DNA of 61,555 nt from Planctomycetota bacterium (lineage in GTDB: Bacteria > Planctomycetota > Phycisphaerae > Phycisphaerales > UBA1924), in contig JAJRXR010000086.1 in assembly GCA_024276195.1 (NCBI GenBank), positions 1-61,555 on the forward strand. Reading direction: 5' to 3'. This document shows, piece by piece, positions 49,726 through 58,818 of this stretch. How positions within the stretch are numbered: position 1 is the first letter of the stretch; every line of letters starts with the position of its first letter. The notes under the pieces are model-generated. The model searched no databases. It saw only the letters and a list, made by a program, of their open reading frames with translations, and was not told the DNA's origin. The position numbers and the translations under genes are program-made.

Positions 49726-50985
49726 CTACCACAGCACCCGCGTCCTGATCGTCTCCGGCACCGTGCGCAGCCCCTCGACCAGTTCCGTCCCTGCCGTCGG
49801 GTCCACGTCCAGCACGACGTAGCCCAGCTCGCCCTCGGTCCGCAGGTACTCGCCCGAGACGTTTGCCCCGCACGACGCGATCACCTCGTGGATGCGCCGC
49901 AGCACGCCCGGCACGTTCCGGTGGAAGTGCAGGATCCGGTGCGGGCGCGTCTCGCCCTGAGCATCGTCGCGCCGCCCCTGGTCGGGCAGGTCCACCTGCG
50001 GCACATTCACCGCCCCGATCGTCGAGCCGTCGTTGATAAACCGCGCCAGCTTCCCCGCGACCTCCTGCGCGATCGACGCCTGCGCCTCGAGCGTGCTCCC
50101 GCCCACATGCGGCGTCAAAATCACGTTCGGCGCCCCGCGCAGCACGCTCTCGAACGCCTCGCCCGCCGAGGCCGGCTCGACCGGGAAAACATCGAGCGCC
50201 GCCCCACCCAGGCGCCCGTTGCGCAGGGCCGCGCCCAGCGCCTCGTTGTCCACCACGCTGCCGCGCGCGTTGTTGATGAGCATCGCCCCGGGCTTCATCA
50301 GCCCCAGGCGGGCGCTGTCGATCATGGTGTTCGTGCCCGTCGTCGCCGGGACGTGCAGCGTGACGATGTCCGATTCGCCGAGCAGCTCTTCGAGCGACCC
50401 CGCCGCCCGCGCGTTGCCCAGGGGCAGCTTCGAGTCCACGTCGTGGTAGATCACCCGCATGCCCAGAGCCTCGGCGAGCACCGACACCTGCGACCCGATG
50501 TGCCCGTACCCGACGATGCCCAGTGTCCTGCCCCGGACCTCGTGCGAGCCAGCTGCGGACTTGTCCCACTGGCCCGCGTGCATCAGGGCCGAGCGGTCGA
50601 ACATCCGCCGGTGCAGCGCGATGACCTCGCAGACGGTCATCTCCGCGACCGAGCGTGTGTTGCTAAACGGCGCGTTGAACACCGGGATGCCCAGCCTCGC
50701 CGCGCCCTCAAGGTCCACCTGGTTCGTCCCGGCGCAGAAGCACCCGATGGCGAGCAACCGCCCGGACCGCTCGATCACGCCCCGGGTGAGCTGGGTCTTG
50801 GATCGGATGCCGAGCGCGTGCGCGCTCGACGCGGTTTCGGCCAGCGCCTCGCCCTCGAGCGCCCCGTCCTGCGACTGGACATCAAACCCCTCGCGCTCGA
50901 GGGCCGAGCGTCCGTCCTCGTGGACGCCTTCGAGCAGCACGAGCCTGATCTTGCTCTTGGGGAAGCTCGTCATCGTTTCAGCCAT
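49726..50985 (-). CDS. serA: D-3-phosphoglycerate dehydrogenase
   Basis: 419 residues, the ACT-containing E. coli-type length. It oxidises 3-phosphoglycerate to start serine synthesis. Substrate domain: LLAIGCFCAGTNQVDLEGA. NAD motif TLGIVGYGHIGSQVSVLAEALGM; catalytic Arg in INNARGSVVD; Glu in ALDVFPVEPAS; His in LTPHVGGST. The C-terminal ACT domain (HRNVPGVLRRIHEVIASCGANVSGEYL) binds serine for feedback inhibition. Its ATG lies 8 nt inside the uppP stop, so translation is probably coupled. Confidence 0.95.
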   Translation of the reverse strand: MAETMTSFPKSKIRLVLLEGVHEDGRSALEREGFDVQSQDGALEGEALAETASSAHALGIRSKTQLTRGVIERSGRLLAIGCFCAGTNQVDLEGAARLGIPVFNAPFSNTRSVAEMTVCEVIALHRRMFDRSALMHAGQWDKSAAGSHEVRGRTLGIVGYGHIGSQVSVLAEALGMRVIYHDVDSKLPLGNARAAGSLEELLGESDIVTLHVPATTGTNTMIDSARLGLMKPGAMLINNARGSVVDNEALGAALRNGRLGGAALDVFPVEPASAGEAFESVLRGAPNVILTPHVGGSTLEAQASIAQEVAGKLARFINDGSTIGAVNVPQVDLPDQGRRDDAQGETRPHRILHFHRNVPGVLRRIHEVIASCGANVSGEYLRTEGELGYVVLDVDPTAGTELVEGLRTVPETIRTRVLW

Positions 50986-51895
50986 TGACCACAGCCTCCG
51001 CCCCGATGCTCACGACGCCCGCGAGTATCAACCCCCCCAGCACGGCGCACAGCGCCAGGCGGTACCACCCGAACACCGACAGCCCGTGCGCGTTGAGAAA
51101 CCCGACCAGCCAGCGCACCGCCAGGGCCGCGCTGAGCGTCGCGACGAGCAGCCCGACCACGATCGAGCCCCACCCGATCACCTCGAACATGTTGGGCGTG
51201 CCCGCGTCGCTCGATTCCTTCAGGTTCTTGCCCAGGGAGTACACGCACGCCCCGCCGAGCGTTGGCAGGCCCAGCAAGAAGCTGAACTCCGCCGCCTGCC
51301 TGGGCTTGAGCCCGACGAGCACCCCAGCCGTGATCGTCATCATGCTGCGGCTCGTCCCGGGGATCATCGCGACCGTCTGCATGAACCCGATGAAGAGCGC
51401 CTGCTTCCAGCTCAGCCCGGTGATGTCGAGCGAGTCGTCTTCGGGCGCCGGGTCGCCCGCGCCGTCTCGGACAAGGTGCTTGCGGATCTTCCAGCGGTCG
51501 AGCAGAATCATGTATACCCCGCCGAGCGCAAGCGCCGCGAGCACCGGCCCCGCGTGGAACAGCGCCCCCTCGATCAGATCGTTGAGAAGCACGCCCAGGA
51601 CCGCTGCGGGGAGGAACGCGATGATGAGATTGATCGCCAGCTTCCGCCCGGCGCTGTCCTTGCCCAACAGGCCCCGGATCATCTGGAGTACCCGCTCGCG
51701 GTACAGCCCGAGCACCGCCAGGATCGCTCCGCCCTGGATCACGATGTTGAACGCATCGACGGCGCTCTTCTGCTCGGGCGTTTGATCGAGGCCCATCAGG
51801 GCCGAGGCCAGGATCAGGTGCCCCGTCGAGCTGACCGGCAAATACTCGGTTATCCCCTCGACCAGCCCCAGGATGACCGCCTGCCAGATCTCCAC
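50978..51895 (-). CDS. uppP: Undecaprenyl-diphosphate phosphatase
   Basis: 305 residues from a GTG with AAGGAG 9 nt upstream; earlier in-frame codons have no site. Family motifs: AVILGLVEGITEYLPVSSTGH (acidic cluster and SSTGH) and MIPGTSRSMMTI (PGxSRS). About eight helices. It recycles the lipid carrier for peptidoglycan and glycan export by removing the terminal phosphate from undecaprenyl pyrophosphate. An inserted loop (VRDGAGDPAPEDDSLDITG) is larger than in E. coli UppP. Overlaps serA. Confidence 0.95.
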   Translation of the reverse strand: MEIWQAVILGLVEGITEYLPVSSTGHLILASALMGLDQTPEQKSAVDAFNIVIQGGAILAVLGLYRERVLQMIRGLLGKDSAGRKLAINLIIAFLPAAVLGVLLNDLIEGALFHAGPVLAALALGGVYMILLDRWKIRKHLVRDGAGDPAPEDDSLDITGLSWKQALFIGFMQTVAMIPGTSRSMMTITAGVLVGLKPRQAAEFSFLLGLPTLGGACVYSLGKNLKESSDAGTPNMFEVIGWGSIVVGLLVATLSAALAVRWLVGFLNAHGLSVFGWYRLALCAVLGGLILAGVVSIGAEAVVNG

Positions 51896-51981
51896 GCCCG
51901 TTCGCTCCTTGGTCGCCGTGCTCTCGCCCGCCCGACGCCGAGTGTAGGGTTCGGCCTCCTCGCCCTCCCCCATGAGAAACG

Positions 51982-52857
51982 ATGCCCCAGTCCGCCCTGA
52001 ATCTCATCCCCATCGACGACCCGGACGACCCCCGCCTCGGGGTCTACCGCGCTCAGAAGGACGCCTGGCTCCGGGCCAGGCACAACCCCGACGCCCCCGC
52101 CAGCGCCCCGGGGACCGGCATGCCCGGGGGCCTGTTCATGGGCGAGTCCGAGCTGGTCGTCCGTGAGCTGATCGGTTCGAGCTATGCCCCCGAGTCTGTG
52201 CTGATCTCCGAGACGCGCCTCGGGTCGATGCGAGACGCCCTGGATGCTCTGGCTCCGGGGACGCCCGTGTACCTGGCCAGCCGCGAGACCATGCGATCCA
52301 TCGTCGGCTTTGACATCCACCGGGGCGTGCTCGCCTGCGCCCGGCGCACCGCCGATCTTGACCCCATGACCCTCGCGCGCGAGTCGGGCGTGATGGTCCT
52401 GATGGAAGACCTGTCCAACCACGACAACGTCGGCGGGATCTTCCGCTCGATGGGCGTGCTCATTGATCCCGCTAGGCACGCCGCCCCCGGGGTTCTGCTC
52501 AGCCCGCGCTGCTGCGATCCTTTGTATCGCAAGGCCCTGCGCGTCTCGATCGCCCAGGCCCTGCGCATCCCCTTCGCGACGCTCGACCCCTGGCTTCCGG
52601 GGCTCCAGTCTCTGCTCGATGATGGCGTGCGCATCATCGCGCTCACCCCCTCGCCCCGGGCGATGCTTGTCCGGGAGATCACCCGGACCCCGGGCGAGCG
52701 CATCGCCCTGCTCGTCGGCGCCGAGGGCCCGGGCCTTTCGCCCGAGACGCTCGCGCTCGTCCCCGAGCACGCCCGGATCGACCAGCGCCCCGGCGCCGAT
52801 TCGCTCAACGTGGGCGTCGCCTGCTCGATCGCCCTGGCCTCGATCCTGGGCTCGTGA
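51982..52857 (+). CDS. SPOUT RNA 2'-O-methyltransferase (TrmH/SpoU family)
   Basis: 291 residues. The N-terminal substrate-recognition part (AQKDAWLRARHNP; LFMGESELVVRELIGSSYAP) is like TrmH/RlmB-type enzymes. The SPOUT core has LMEDLSNHDNVGGIFRSMGVL (motif 1 with the catalytic Asn-Arg region), then IALLVGAEGPGLSPETL (motif 2) and IDQRPGADSLNVGVACSIAL (motif 3, knot). It should methylate a ribose in tRNA or rRNA. Divergent from uppP. Confidence 0.92.
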   Translation: MPQSALNLIPIDDPDDPRLGVYRAQKDAWLRARHNPDAPASAPGTGMPGGLFMGESELVVRELIGSSYAPESVLISETRLGSMRDALDALAPGTPVYLASRETMRSIVGFDIHRGVLACARRTADLDPMTLARESGVMVLMEDLSNHDNVGGIFRSMGVLIDPARHAAPGVLLSPRCCDPLYRKALRVSIAQALRIPFATLDPWLPGLQSLLDDGVRIIALTPSPRAMLVREITRTPGERIALLVGAEGPGLSPETLALVPEHARIDQRPGADSLNVGVACSIALASILGS

Positions 52858-53086
52858 CCCCAGAAACAGGGGTTCCTGCGGGGTAGAGGCGGGCTGCGGG
52901 GCAGTGGGCTTGTGCTGGCGGGCGGTCTCTGGGATCATGATTCTCGGACAGATCCGTGGAACACCGGGGCGTTCGCCTCGGTTGTGCTTAGCTGTGATTC
53001 ATGGCTCCCGCTCCCGGGCGGGTGTCTGGGACCGATTCGAGGGGCATCGGCAAGCGCGGGCATACGACCCGCGGGAGGTATCTGGT

Positions 53087-54796
53087 ATGCGTGGACTGAT
53101 TCTTGGCGCCGCGGCGCTGACACTGGCAGGCGCCGGCGCTCTGGCGGCCCCGGTCGAGCGTGAGGGGCGTGGCGAGCGCCGGGAGGCGCTCAACGCCGCC
53201 GAGGCCAACCCGTTCGACACCTCGCTGCTCGCGTTCCTCCGCGACTGGCGCAACTCCGACGGGATCACGGCCGACGACATTGACTCAGGCGTTGTCGTGC
53301 TCGTCACGCTCGACGTCGCACAGCCCGGCTCGATGATCGTTGCGCCGATGATCAAACGCCTCGAACAGAAGTACGCCGACCAGGGCCTGACGGTCTTTGG
53401 TGTCCACCGCGACGCCGGCTGGGATAAGTTCCAGCAGCACATCGACTCGGGCATGATCCCTTTCCCGGTGGCGCGTGACAGCTACGACCGTCTGCGCAAG
53501 GCGATCCAGGCCGACAACGACCCGGATATCTATCTCATCGACCGGGCCGGGCAGCTCCGCTACGCGGACATCGCCAACGCCTCGGTGAAGGACGCCGTTG
53601 CTGAGTTGATCGACGAGACCGCCGAGCACGCCCGGGGCGAGGCCCAGCGGCGCACCACCACCGAGGGGCGCATCGCAGCGGGCCTCGAGCGGGGCCAGCG
53701 TCAGGGCGCGTCCGAGGCGGGGGACGAAACCAGGAACAGAGGCATCCCCATCCCCGCCGCGATGTACCGCAAGGCGGATTGGCCCGAGCACAACGGGCGC
53801 CTGAGCGCCAGCGACTTCCAGGGCAAGGCGATGCCGGCCCCGCTCGGCTCCGAGAAGTGGCTCACCGACAAGGTCAGCACCCAGGGCAAGGTCATCATCC
53901 TCGATTTCTGGGCCACATGGTGCGGCCCGTGCATCCGCGCCGGGCCGACGCTCGACAAGCTCCAGAAAACCAACCGTGACGAGCTGGCGATCCTCGCGAT
54001 CTCCGGCTCGGGCGAGAACGCCGGCGTCGTCAAGAAATACCTCCGCAAAAAACAGCACTCCTACTCATACCTCCACGACGACAAGCAAACCCTCAACAAC
54101 GCCTTCGGCGTCCGGGGCATCCCCCACACCGTCGTCATCTCCACCGACGGCGTCGTCCGCTGGCAGGGCAACCCGCTCAACCGCGACTTCACCAAAATCG
54201 TCAAGCAGATCATCAAGCAGGACCCCGTTGTCCAGGCCCGCAAGCGCGGGCAGACCGTCGCCTACGACGAGCCCACGACCGCCGAGGGCGACGAGGCGCC
54301 CACGTCCGAGCTCGCCTGGCCCGAGCACAACGCCGGCAAGCTCCACGCCGACAACGACGTCCAGGGTGAGAGGCTCGATTCGCCGCTCTCGGGCCTGCGC
54401 TGGATCGCCGGCTCGCAGCGTCCCAACACCGAGGACAAGGTCGTCGTCCTGGATTTCTGGGCCACCTGGTGCGGCCCGTGCAAACGCTTCAGCCCCAGGC
54501 TCAGCGCGATGCAGAAGAAGTTCAGCGACGACGTTGTCGCCATCGCCATCGCCGGGCAGAACGAGAAGGTCCAGGTTGTTGAGGAGTATCTCGACACCGT
54601 GGACCATGCCTATGTCAACGCGTACGACAGCAGCCAGCGCCTCTACAAGAAGATCGGCGTCGCGGGCATCCCCCACGTTGTCATCCTCAGCTCCGACGGC
54701 ATCGTCCGCTGGCAGGGCTTCCCGGGCAACGAAGATTTCGAGAACATCCTCGAGCAGATCATCATCGCCGATCGCGCCCTCCGCGCGGGCGGCTAA
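53087..54796 (+). CDS. Exported protein with three thioredoxin-like domains, the first without cysteines
   Basis: 569 residues; GGGAGG upstream. Signal MRGLILGAAALTLAGAGALA. Domain 1 (about 55-185): VVVLVTLDVAQPGSMIVAPM has the redoxin strand-helix layout, but the CxxC position is QPGS. Domains 2 (about 220-385) and 3 (about 410-560) are TlpA/ResA-like: ILDFWATWCGPCIRAGPTL and VLDFWATWCGPCKRFSPRL. Each has the cis-Pro segment (GVRGIPHTVVIS; GVAGIPHVVILS) and a GxVRWQG hairpin. It is probably a periplasmic thiol-disulfide reductase. The 229-nt gap before it contains no other gene. Confidence 0.92.
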   Translation: MRGLILGAAALTLAGAGALAAPVEREGRGERREALNAAEANPFDTSLLAFLRDWRNSDGITADDIDSGVVVLVTLDVAQPGSMIVAPMIKRLEQKYADQGLTVFGVHRDAGWDKFQQHIDSGMIPFPVARDSYDRLRKAIQADNDPDIYLIDRAGQLRYADIANASVKDAVAELIDETAEHARGEAQRRTTTEGRIAAGLERGQRQGASEAGDETRNRGIPIPAAMYRKADWPEHNGRLSASDFQGKAMPAPLGSEKWLTDKVSTQGKVIILDFWATWCGPCIRAGPTLDKLQKTNRDELAILAISGSGENAGVVKKYLRKKQHSYSYLHDDKQTLNNAFGVRGIPHTVVISTDGVVRWQGNPLNRDFTKIVKQIIKQDPVVQARKRGQTVAYDEPTTAEGDEAPTSELAWPEHNAGKLHADNDVQGERLDSPLSGLRWIAGSQRPNTEDKVVVLDFWATWCGPCKRFSPRLSAMQKKFSDDVVAIAIAGQNEKVQVVEEYLDTVDHAYVNAYDSSQRLYKKIGVAGIPHVVILSSDGIVRWQGFPGNEDFENILEQIIIADRALRAGG

Positions 54797-54823
54797 GACC
54801 CGCGACATCTGACCGTTCCACTT

Positions 54824-54852
54824 GCGGGCGCCCCATGCGGGGCGCCCGCTTT
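54824..54852 (+). terminator. Rho-independent terminator
   Basis: A perfect 11-bp stem (GCGGGCGCCCC/GGGGCGCCCGC, loop ATGC) followed by TTTGATTT. It ends transcription from the thioredoxin gene and almost touches the next start. Confidence 0.9.
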
Positions 54853-54874
54853 GATTTCCCGCCTACCGTCAGGC

Positions 54875-55393
54875 GTGCCCGAGCCGCTGCTCAACATCGC
54901 GCTGCACCAGCCCGAGATCCCGAACAACACGGGCAGCATCGGGCGCACCTGTGTCGCCCTCGGGTGCGCCCTGCACCTGATCCACCCGCTCGGGTTCGAC
55001 ATCGACGAGAAGGCCTGCCGGCGCGCCGGGCTCGACTACTGGCCTCGATTAGATCTCCGCGAGCACGACTCCTTCGGGGCCTACCTCGCCTCCGTCGCGC
55101 CCGCCGCCAGCGTCTGGATGCTGACCACCCGCGCCTCGCGCAGCTTCTTCGACGTGCAGATCAGGCCCGGTGACCATCTCCTGCTCGGCTCCGAGTCGTC
55201 GGGCTTGCCCGAGACAATCCTGGCCCGGGCGCCCGAGCGGTGCGTCTGTCTGCCGATGATCGAAGGCGAGCGTTCGCTCAACCTCGCCAGCGCCATGTGC
55301 GCCGCAGCCACCGAGGGCGTTCGGCAAATGGTCGGGCGGGGTGAGATCCGCCTCAGCGCCGATGGGCGCCTGCCAGAACCCGGCAAGGCATGA
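54875..55393 (+). CDS. trmL: tRNA (cytidine/uridine-34-2'-O)-methyltransferase TrmL
   Basis: 172 residues from a GTG; a TTG eight codons upstream lies within the terminator tail. It is a minimal SPOUT enzyme with LNIALHQPEIPNNTGSIGRT, LHLIHPLGFDIDEKACRRAGLDYW, LLLGSESSGLPETIL, and CLPMIEGERSLNLASAMC, the TrmL signature with the knotted SAM site. It methylates the ribose of the wobble nucleotide of tRNA(Leu). In E. coli it is also called YibK. Confidence 0.93.
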   Translation: MPEPLLNIALHQPEIPNNTGSIGRTCVALGCALHLIHPLGFDIDEKACRRAGLDYWPRLDLREHDSFGAYLASVAPAASVWMLTTRASRSFFDVQIRPGDHLLLGSESSGLPETILARAPERCVCLPMIEGERSLNLASAMCAAATEGVRQMVGRGEIRLSADGRLPEPGKA

Positions 55394-55584
55394 GGCAGGC
55401 GCGTTCACATCAAAAAGCGCGGCACACATCCGAACTCGGTCTCGGATCGAGCGTACTGACTGGTGGAACAACACTTATCGGCCTGACCCGCCGGTTTCAG
55501 ACCTCATCTCTTCTCTCTCCTCCAGTGGGCCGCTCCGAAAGCTCGGGGCGGTACACTGTTTTTGGACCCTACAGTTCCTTGAAA

Positions 55585-55872
55585 ATGGCCAGCACGAGTA
55601 TGACGAACACCGCACGAATCTCTGGGCGGGCGCCCATCGCCGCCCGAAACCGCTTCCCGCGTCCGTTCCGTCGCCTGGTGCTGCTGGGCCTTGGGGTGGC
55701 GGTTGTCTCGTCGCTCGGCGGGTGCGTGCGGACGGCCCTGCGCCCCGACGACGAGCGGACGCAGTTCAGCCGCTACGACCGGACCCGCAACGAGGACTCG
55801 GCCCCGTTCATCGAGGACGAGTTCGGGCGGCGCACCCCCAACCTCCGCGCCCGCCTGCTCGTCAAAGACTGA
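55585..55872 (+). CDS. Small lipoprotein
   Basis: 95 residues. A basic start, then RLVLLGLGVAVVSSLGGC with a lipobox, then a 48-residue mature part that is polar and charged (LRPDDERTQFSRYDRTRNED, EFGRRTPNLRARLLVKD). No domain. The ribosome site is weak and an ATG 15 nt later is possible. The 190-nt gap before it shows nothing else. Downstream (about 55875-55925) AACGTCCG occurs three times, and CAGACCCGC-AGGATC-GCGGGTCTG (55988-56011) forms a hairpin, possibly a terminator without T tract. Confidence 0.7.
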   Translation: MASTSMTNTARISGRAPIAARNRFPRPFRRLVLLGLGVAVVSSLGGCVRTALRPDDERTQFSRYDRTRNEDSAPFIEDEFGRRTPNLRARLLVKD

Positions 55873-56044
55873 ACGCCAACGTCCGAGCCAACGTCCGAGT
55901 AGGCGCTCAAACGAACGTCCGCGCCAATTCTGCACAGAAACTACAAGAGACCGGGCGGGATTTCCGATCGTTTGGTAGTCTCGATGGCAGACCCGCAGGA
56001 TCGCGGGTCTGACCCGAACGGATTCCTCTCAAGGCAAGGCTGCC

Positions 56045-56716
56045 GTGGCACGGACGCGCCAACAGGCTCCAACTCAGGCTCCACTTTTCTCACGCCGGAC
56101 CAAGGTCGTCTGGGGCGCCCTGCTCGCAGCCATGACCGTCTTCGGCGCCGGGCTCTCTGTCCTGACCGATCGGGGCGTCTCCGCCCTCCAGGGAACCACC
56201 CTGTCCGCGCTGACCAACCTCACCGCCCCTTCCACCGTTGAGTCCGTCTTTCGCACCAACGCCCCGCTCGAGCGGGATCGCTGGCTCTCGATCGTCATCC
56301 ACCACTCGGGCTCGCCCGCCGGCTCGCCCGCCTCGCTCGACGAACAGCACCGCTCACGCGGCCTGGCCGCACTCGGGTACCACTTCGTCATCGGCAACGG
56401 CGTCGGCATGAGCGACGGCGAGATCCACGTTGGAAGGCGTTGGCTCGACCAGCTCCCGGGCGCCCACGTCGCCGGCCCGCAGGGCGACTACTACAACCGC
56501 ACCTCCATCGGCATCTGCCTCATCGGCAACGGCGACCGACGACGCTTCACCAACGCACAGATCCAGGCCCTCGCCCAGCTCACCTCCGCGCTCGCCCGCG
56601 AGCTGGACATCCCCGCTGACCGGGTCCTGCTCCACTCGGACCTGGCCTCGACCCGCTCGCCCGGCGCCTTCTTCCCCGAGGCCCGGTTCCGCGAGCTCAT
56701 CGCCCTCGGGCCCTGA
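56045..56716 (+). CDS. N-acetylmuramoyl-L-alanine amidase (PGRP/AmiD-like), membrane-anchored
   Basis: 223 residues from a GTG. N-terminal helix (VVWGALLAAMTVFGAGLSVL) as anchor. Amidase_2 domain from about residue 80: LSIVIHHSGSPAGSP with the first zinc His pair, ALGYHFVIGNGVGMSDGEIHVGRRW, YYNRTSIGICLIGN, and LLHSDLASTRSPGAFFP (second His; the usual Lys/Thr catalytic region is STRSPG, with Arg in place of Lys). It cleaves the amide bond between muramic acid and L-Ala. Planctomycetes have peptidoglycan, so a cell-wall role fits. Confidence 0.88.
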   Translation: MARTRQQAPTQAPLFSRRTKVVWGALLAAMTVFGAGLSVLTDRGVSALQGTTLSALTNLTAPSTVESVFRTNAPLERDRWLSIVIHHSGSPAGSPASLDEQHRSRGLAALGYHFVIGNGVGMSDGEIHVGRRWLDQLPGAHVAGPQGDYYNRTSIGICLIGNGDRRRFTNAQIQALAQLTSALARELDIPADRVLLHSDLASTRSPGAFFPEARFRELIALGP

Positions 56717-56934
56717 GCCACCCGCCGGGCTGGGGTCCGCCCCTTCTCACGCCCCAAATCAGCGCCTGACACCTCGGGGTGTACCCCGCGCGGGATCATG
56801 CCGACTAAGATCGTGACGCGATCATCGGTCGCCCGGGCTCCCGCCGCCCGGCGCCGCCGACAAGCGTCCCGCCCGGAGCGTTCTCTCCGGGGGAGTGAGT
56901 CAGAGCCTTTGCGGACAGGGTGCGCGCCTCGCCG

Positions 56935-57849
56935 ATGTCAACGCCGCCGACGATCAAAGAGAAGGGCGACCTCGTCGAGGGGTACCGCGTGATGGCCGAA
57001 ATCGGGCGCGGAGCCGCCTCGATGGTCTATCTCGTGCGCGACCCGAAGACCTCGCAGATCTGGGCCCTCAAGCACCTCGAGAAGAACGGCCCCAAGGAGC
57101 AGCGGTTCCTCGACCAGGCCGAGATCGAGTACAAGATCGCCAAGCAGCTCGACCACGAGTCGATCCGCAAGATCCCGCGGATGATCAAGAAGGGCTCGCT
57201 GATCTCGTCGAAAGAGCTGTTCCTGGTCATGGAGTTCGTTGACGGAGCCGCGCTCGACACCTACCGCCCCAAGACGTTCGTTGAAGCCGTGGACCTGTTC
57301 ACGCAGACGGCCCACGCGCTCGAGCAGATGCACGAGCGCGGGTTTGTCCATGCGTACATGAAGCCGCACAACATCATGGCCTGCCCCGAGGGCCAGGGCG
57401 CCTACGTCGCCAAGATCATCGACCTCGGACAGAGCTGCAAGACCGGGACCGTCAAGCCCCGCATCCAGGGCACGCCCGACTACATCGCGCCCGAGCAGGT
57501 CCGACGCGAGCAGATCGTCCCCAAGACCGACGTCTACAACTTCGGCGCCACCATGTACTGGGTTCTCACCCGCCAGCACATCCCCACGGCGTTCTCCAAG
57601 GGCGACTCATCTCTCTCCGGCTCGCTCGACGCCGCCGTGCTCGAGAAGCCCACGCCCGCCAACGAGATCAACCCCAACATCGACTCGCGCCTGAGCGATC
57701 TGCTCATGCAGTGCGTCGAGCCCTCCCAGGCGCAGCGTCCGACGATGCGCGAGGTCGCCGACCGTCTGGAGCTGATCCTGGGCCTGCTGCGCACGCGGGC
57801 GGAGGTTGAGGCGTCCAAGGCGGGGCTGGTGCTCGATGAGGACGAGTGA
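56935..57849 (+). CDS. Serine/threonine kinase-fold protein, probable pseudokinase
   Basis: 304 residues; a GTG five codons upstream is the alternative start. Gly-rich loop IGRGAASMVYL, Lys46 in WALKHL, Glu in AEIEYKIAKQL, DLGQS for DFG, and GTPDYIAPEQ in the activation segment are all present. The catalytic loop reads HAYMKPHN: the HRD Asp is Tyr141 (TAC), and HRD Arg is Ala. Relatives often have HADMKPHN, so one base change (GAC to TAC) would explain it. ATP could still bind, but phosphotransfer is unlikely. A PPP-type phosphatase gene follows within 8 nt. Confidence 0.9.
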   Translation: MSTPPTIKEKGDLVEGYRVMAEIGRGAASMVYLVRDPKTSQIWALKHLEKNGPKEQRFLDQAEIEYKIAKQLDHESIRKIPRMIKKGSLISSKELFLVMEFVDGAALDTYRPKTFVEAVDLFTQTAHALEQMHERGFVHAYMKPHNIMACPEGQGAYVAKIIDLGQSCKTGTVKPRIQGTPDYIAPEQVRREQIVPKTDVYNFGATMYWVLTRQHIPTAFSKGDSSLSGSLDAAVLEKPTPANEINPNIDSRLSDLLMQCVEPSQAQRPTMREVADRLELILGLLRTRAEVEASKAGLVLDEDE

Positions 57850-57856
57850 GGCGCCC

Positions 57857-58744
57857 GTGCCCACGACGATCGACCTGAACGATCCGGACGCTGTTTGCGC
57901 CGCATTCTGCGCCGGGGGTGAGGCCAACCGGGAAAGCGCGTGCCGCACGGGCTCGATCGACGTCATCTCCGCGCCCGGGCGCCTCATCGCCACGGGCGAC
58001 CTGCACGACAACCCGATCCACTTTGCCCGCCTGCTCGAGGTCGCGCGCCTGCGCGATGGCGACGACGACGCCGAGCGGGCGCACCTGACGCTCCACGAGA
58101 TCATCCATCCCGAGCGTCTGATCAACGGCGTGGACTTCTCCTACCGCGCCCTGGCCCGTGTCGCCGCGGTCAAGGCCAAGCACCCCGAGCACGTCCACAC
58201 CCTGCTGGCCAACCACGAGCTGGCGCAGGTGCTCGGCTCTGGCATCATCAAGAACGGCGTCCGCGTTGTTGAGGCCTTCAACGACGGGCTGGACTACGCC
58301 TTCGCGGGCGAGGCCGGGCGCGTCGCCGACGCCATCGCCGACTTTGTGCGCTCCATGCCCCTGGCCCTGCGCGTCCACACGCCCGCCGGCGACATCCTCT
58401 GCGCCCACTCCCTGCCCGGCCCCGCCATGATGGGACGCTTCGACCCCTCCATCCTCTCGCGCGACCTCACCGAAGACGACTATCAGCCCCGGCGCGGCTC
58501 GGCCCACCTCATGATCTGGGGACGCGGCTACGACGACGAGCAGCTCGAAGACCTCGTCGAACGCTGGGGTATCAATCTGTTCATCCTCGGGCACGAGCAC
58601 GCCCCCGACGGCGCCATGCTCGTCGAGCCCAACGCCCTGGTCCTCTCCAGCGACCACGACCGGGGTGTCTACCTCCCGATCGACCTCGACTGCCCCCCCT
58701 CGGTGGGTGAGTGCCTTTCCCGCGTTGTCCCCCTGGGCGACTGA
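57857..58744 (+). CDS. PPP-family metallophosphatase
   Basis: 295 residues if the GTG just after the kinase stop is used; an ATG 21 nt upstream overlapping the kinase gene is equally possible. Calcineurin-like signature: LIATGDLHDNPIHF (GDxH.DN), LLANHELAQ (GNHE with Ala for Gly), LCAHSLPG (H) and ILGHEHAPDG (GHxH). Di-metal phosphoesterase of the PPP/PrpE-ApaH type. It is likely to act on proteins or on diadenosine polyphosphates. The adjacency to the pseudokinase suggests a common pathway. Confidence 0.88.
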   Translation: MPTTIDLNDPDAVCAAFCAGGEANRESACRTGSIDVISAPGRLIATGDLHDNPIHFARLLEVARLRDGDDDAERAHLTLHEIIHPERLINGVDFSYRALARVAAVKAKHPEHVHTLLANHELAQVLGSGIIKNGVRVVEAFNDGLDYAFAGEAGRVADAIADFVRSMPLALRVHTPAGDILCAHSLPGPAMMGRFDPSILSRDLTEDDYQPRRGSAHLMIWGRGYDDEQLEDLVERWGINLFILGHEHAPDGAMLVEPNALVLSSDHDRGVYLPIDLDCPPSVGECLSRVVPLGD

Positions 58745-58818
58745 GCCGCACCCTGCGCCGCCTTGAGGCGTATGAATCTGCACGCGGGCGCCCGGTCGCC
58801 CGCGGGAGGACCGACACC

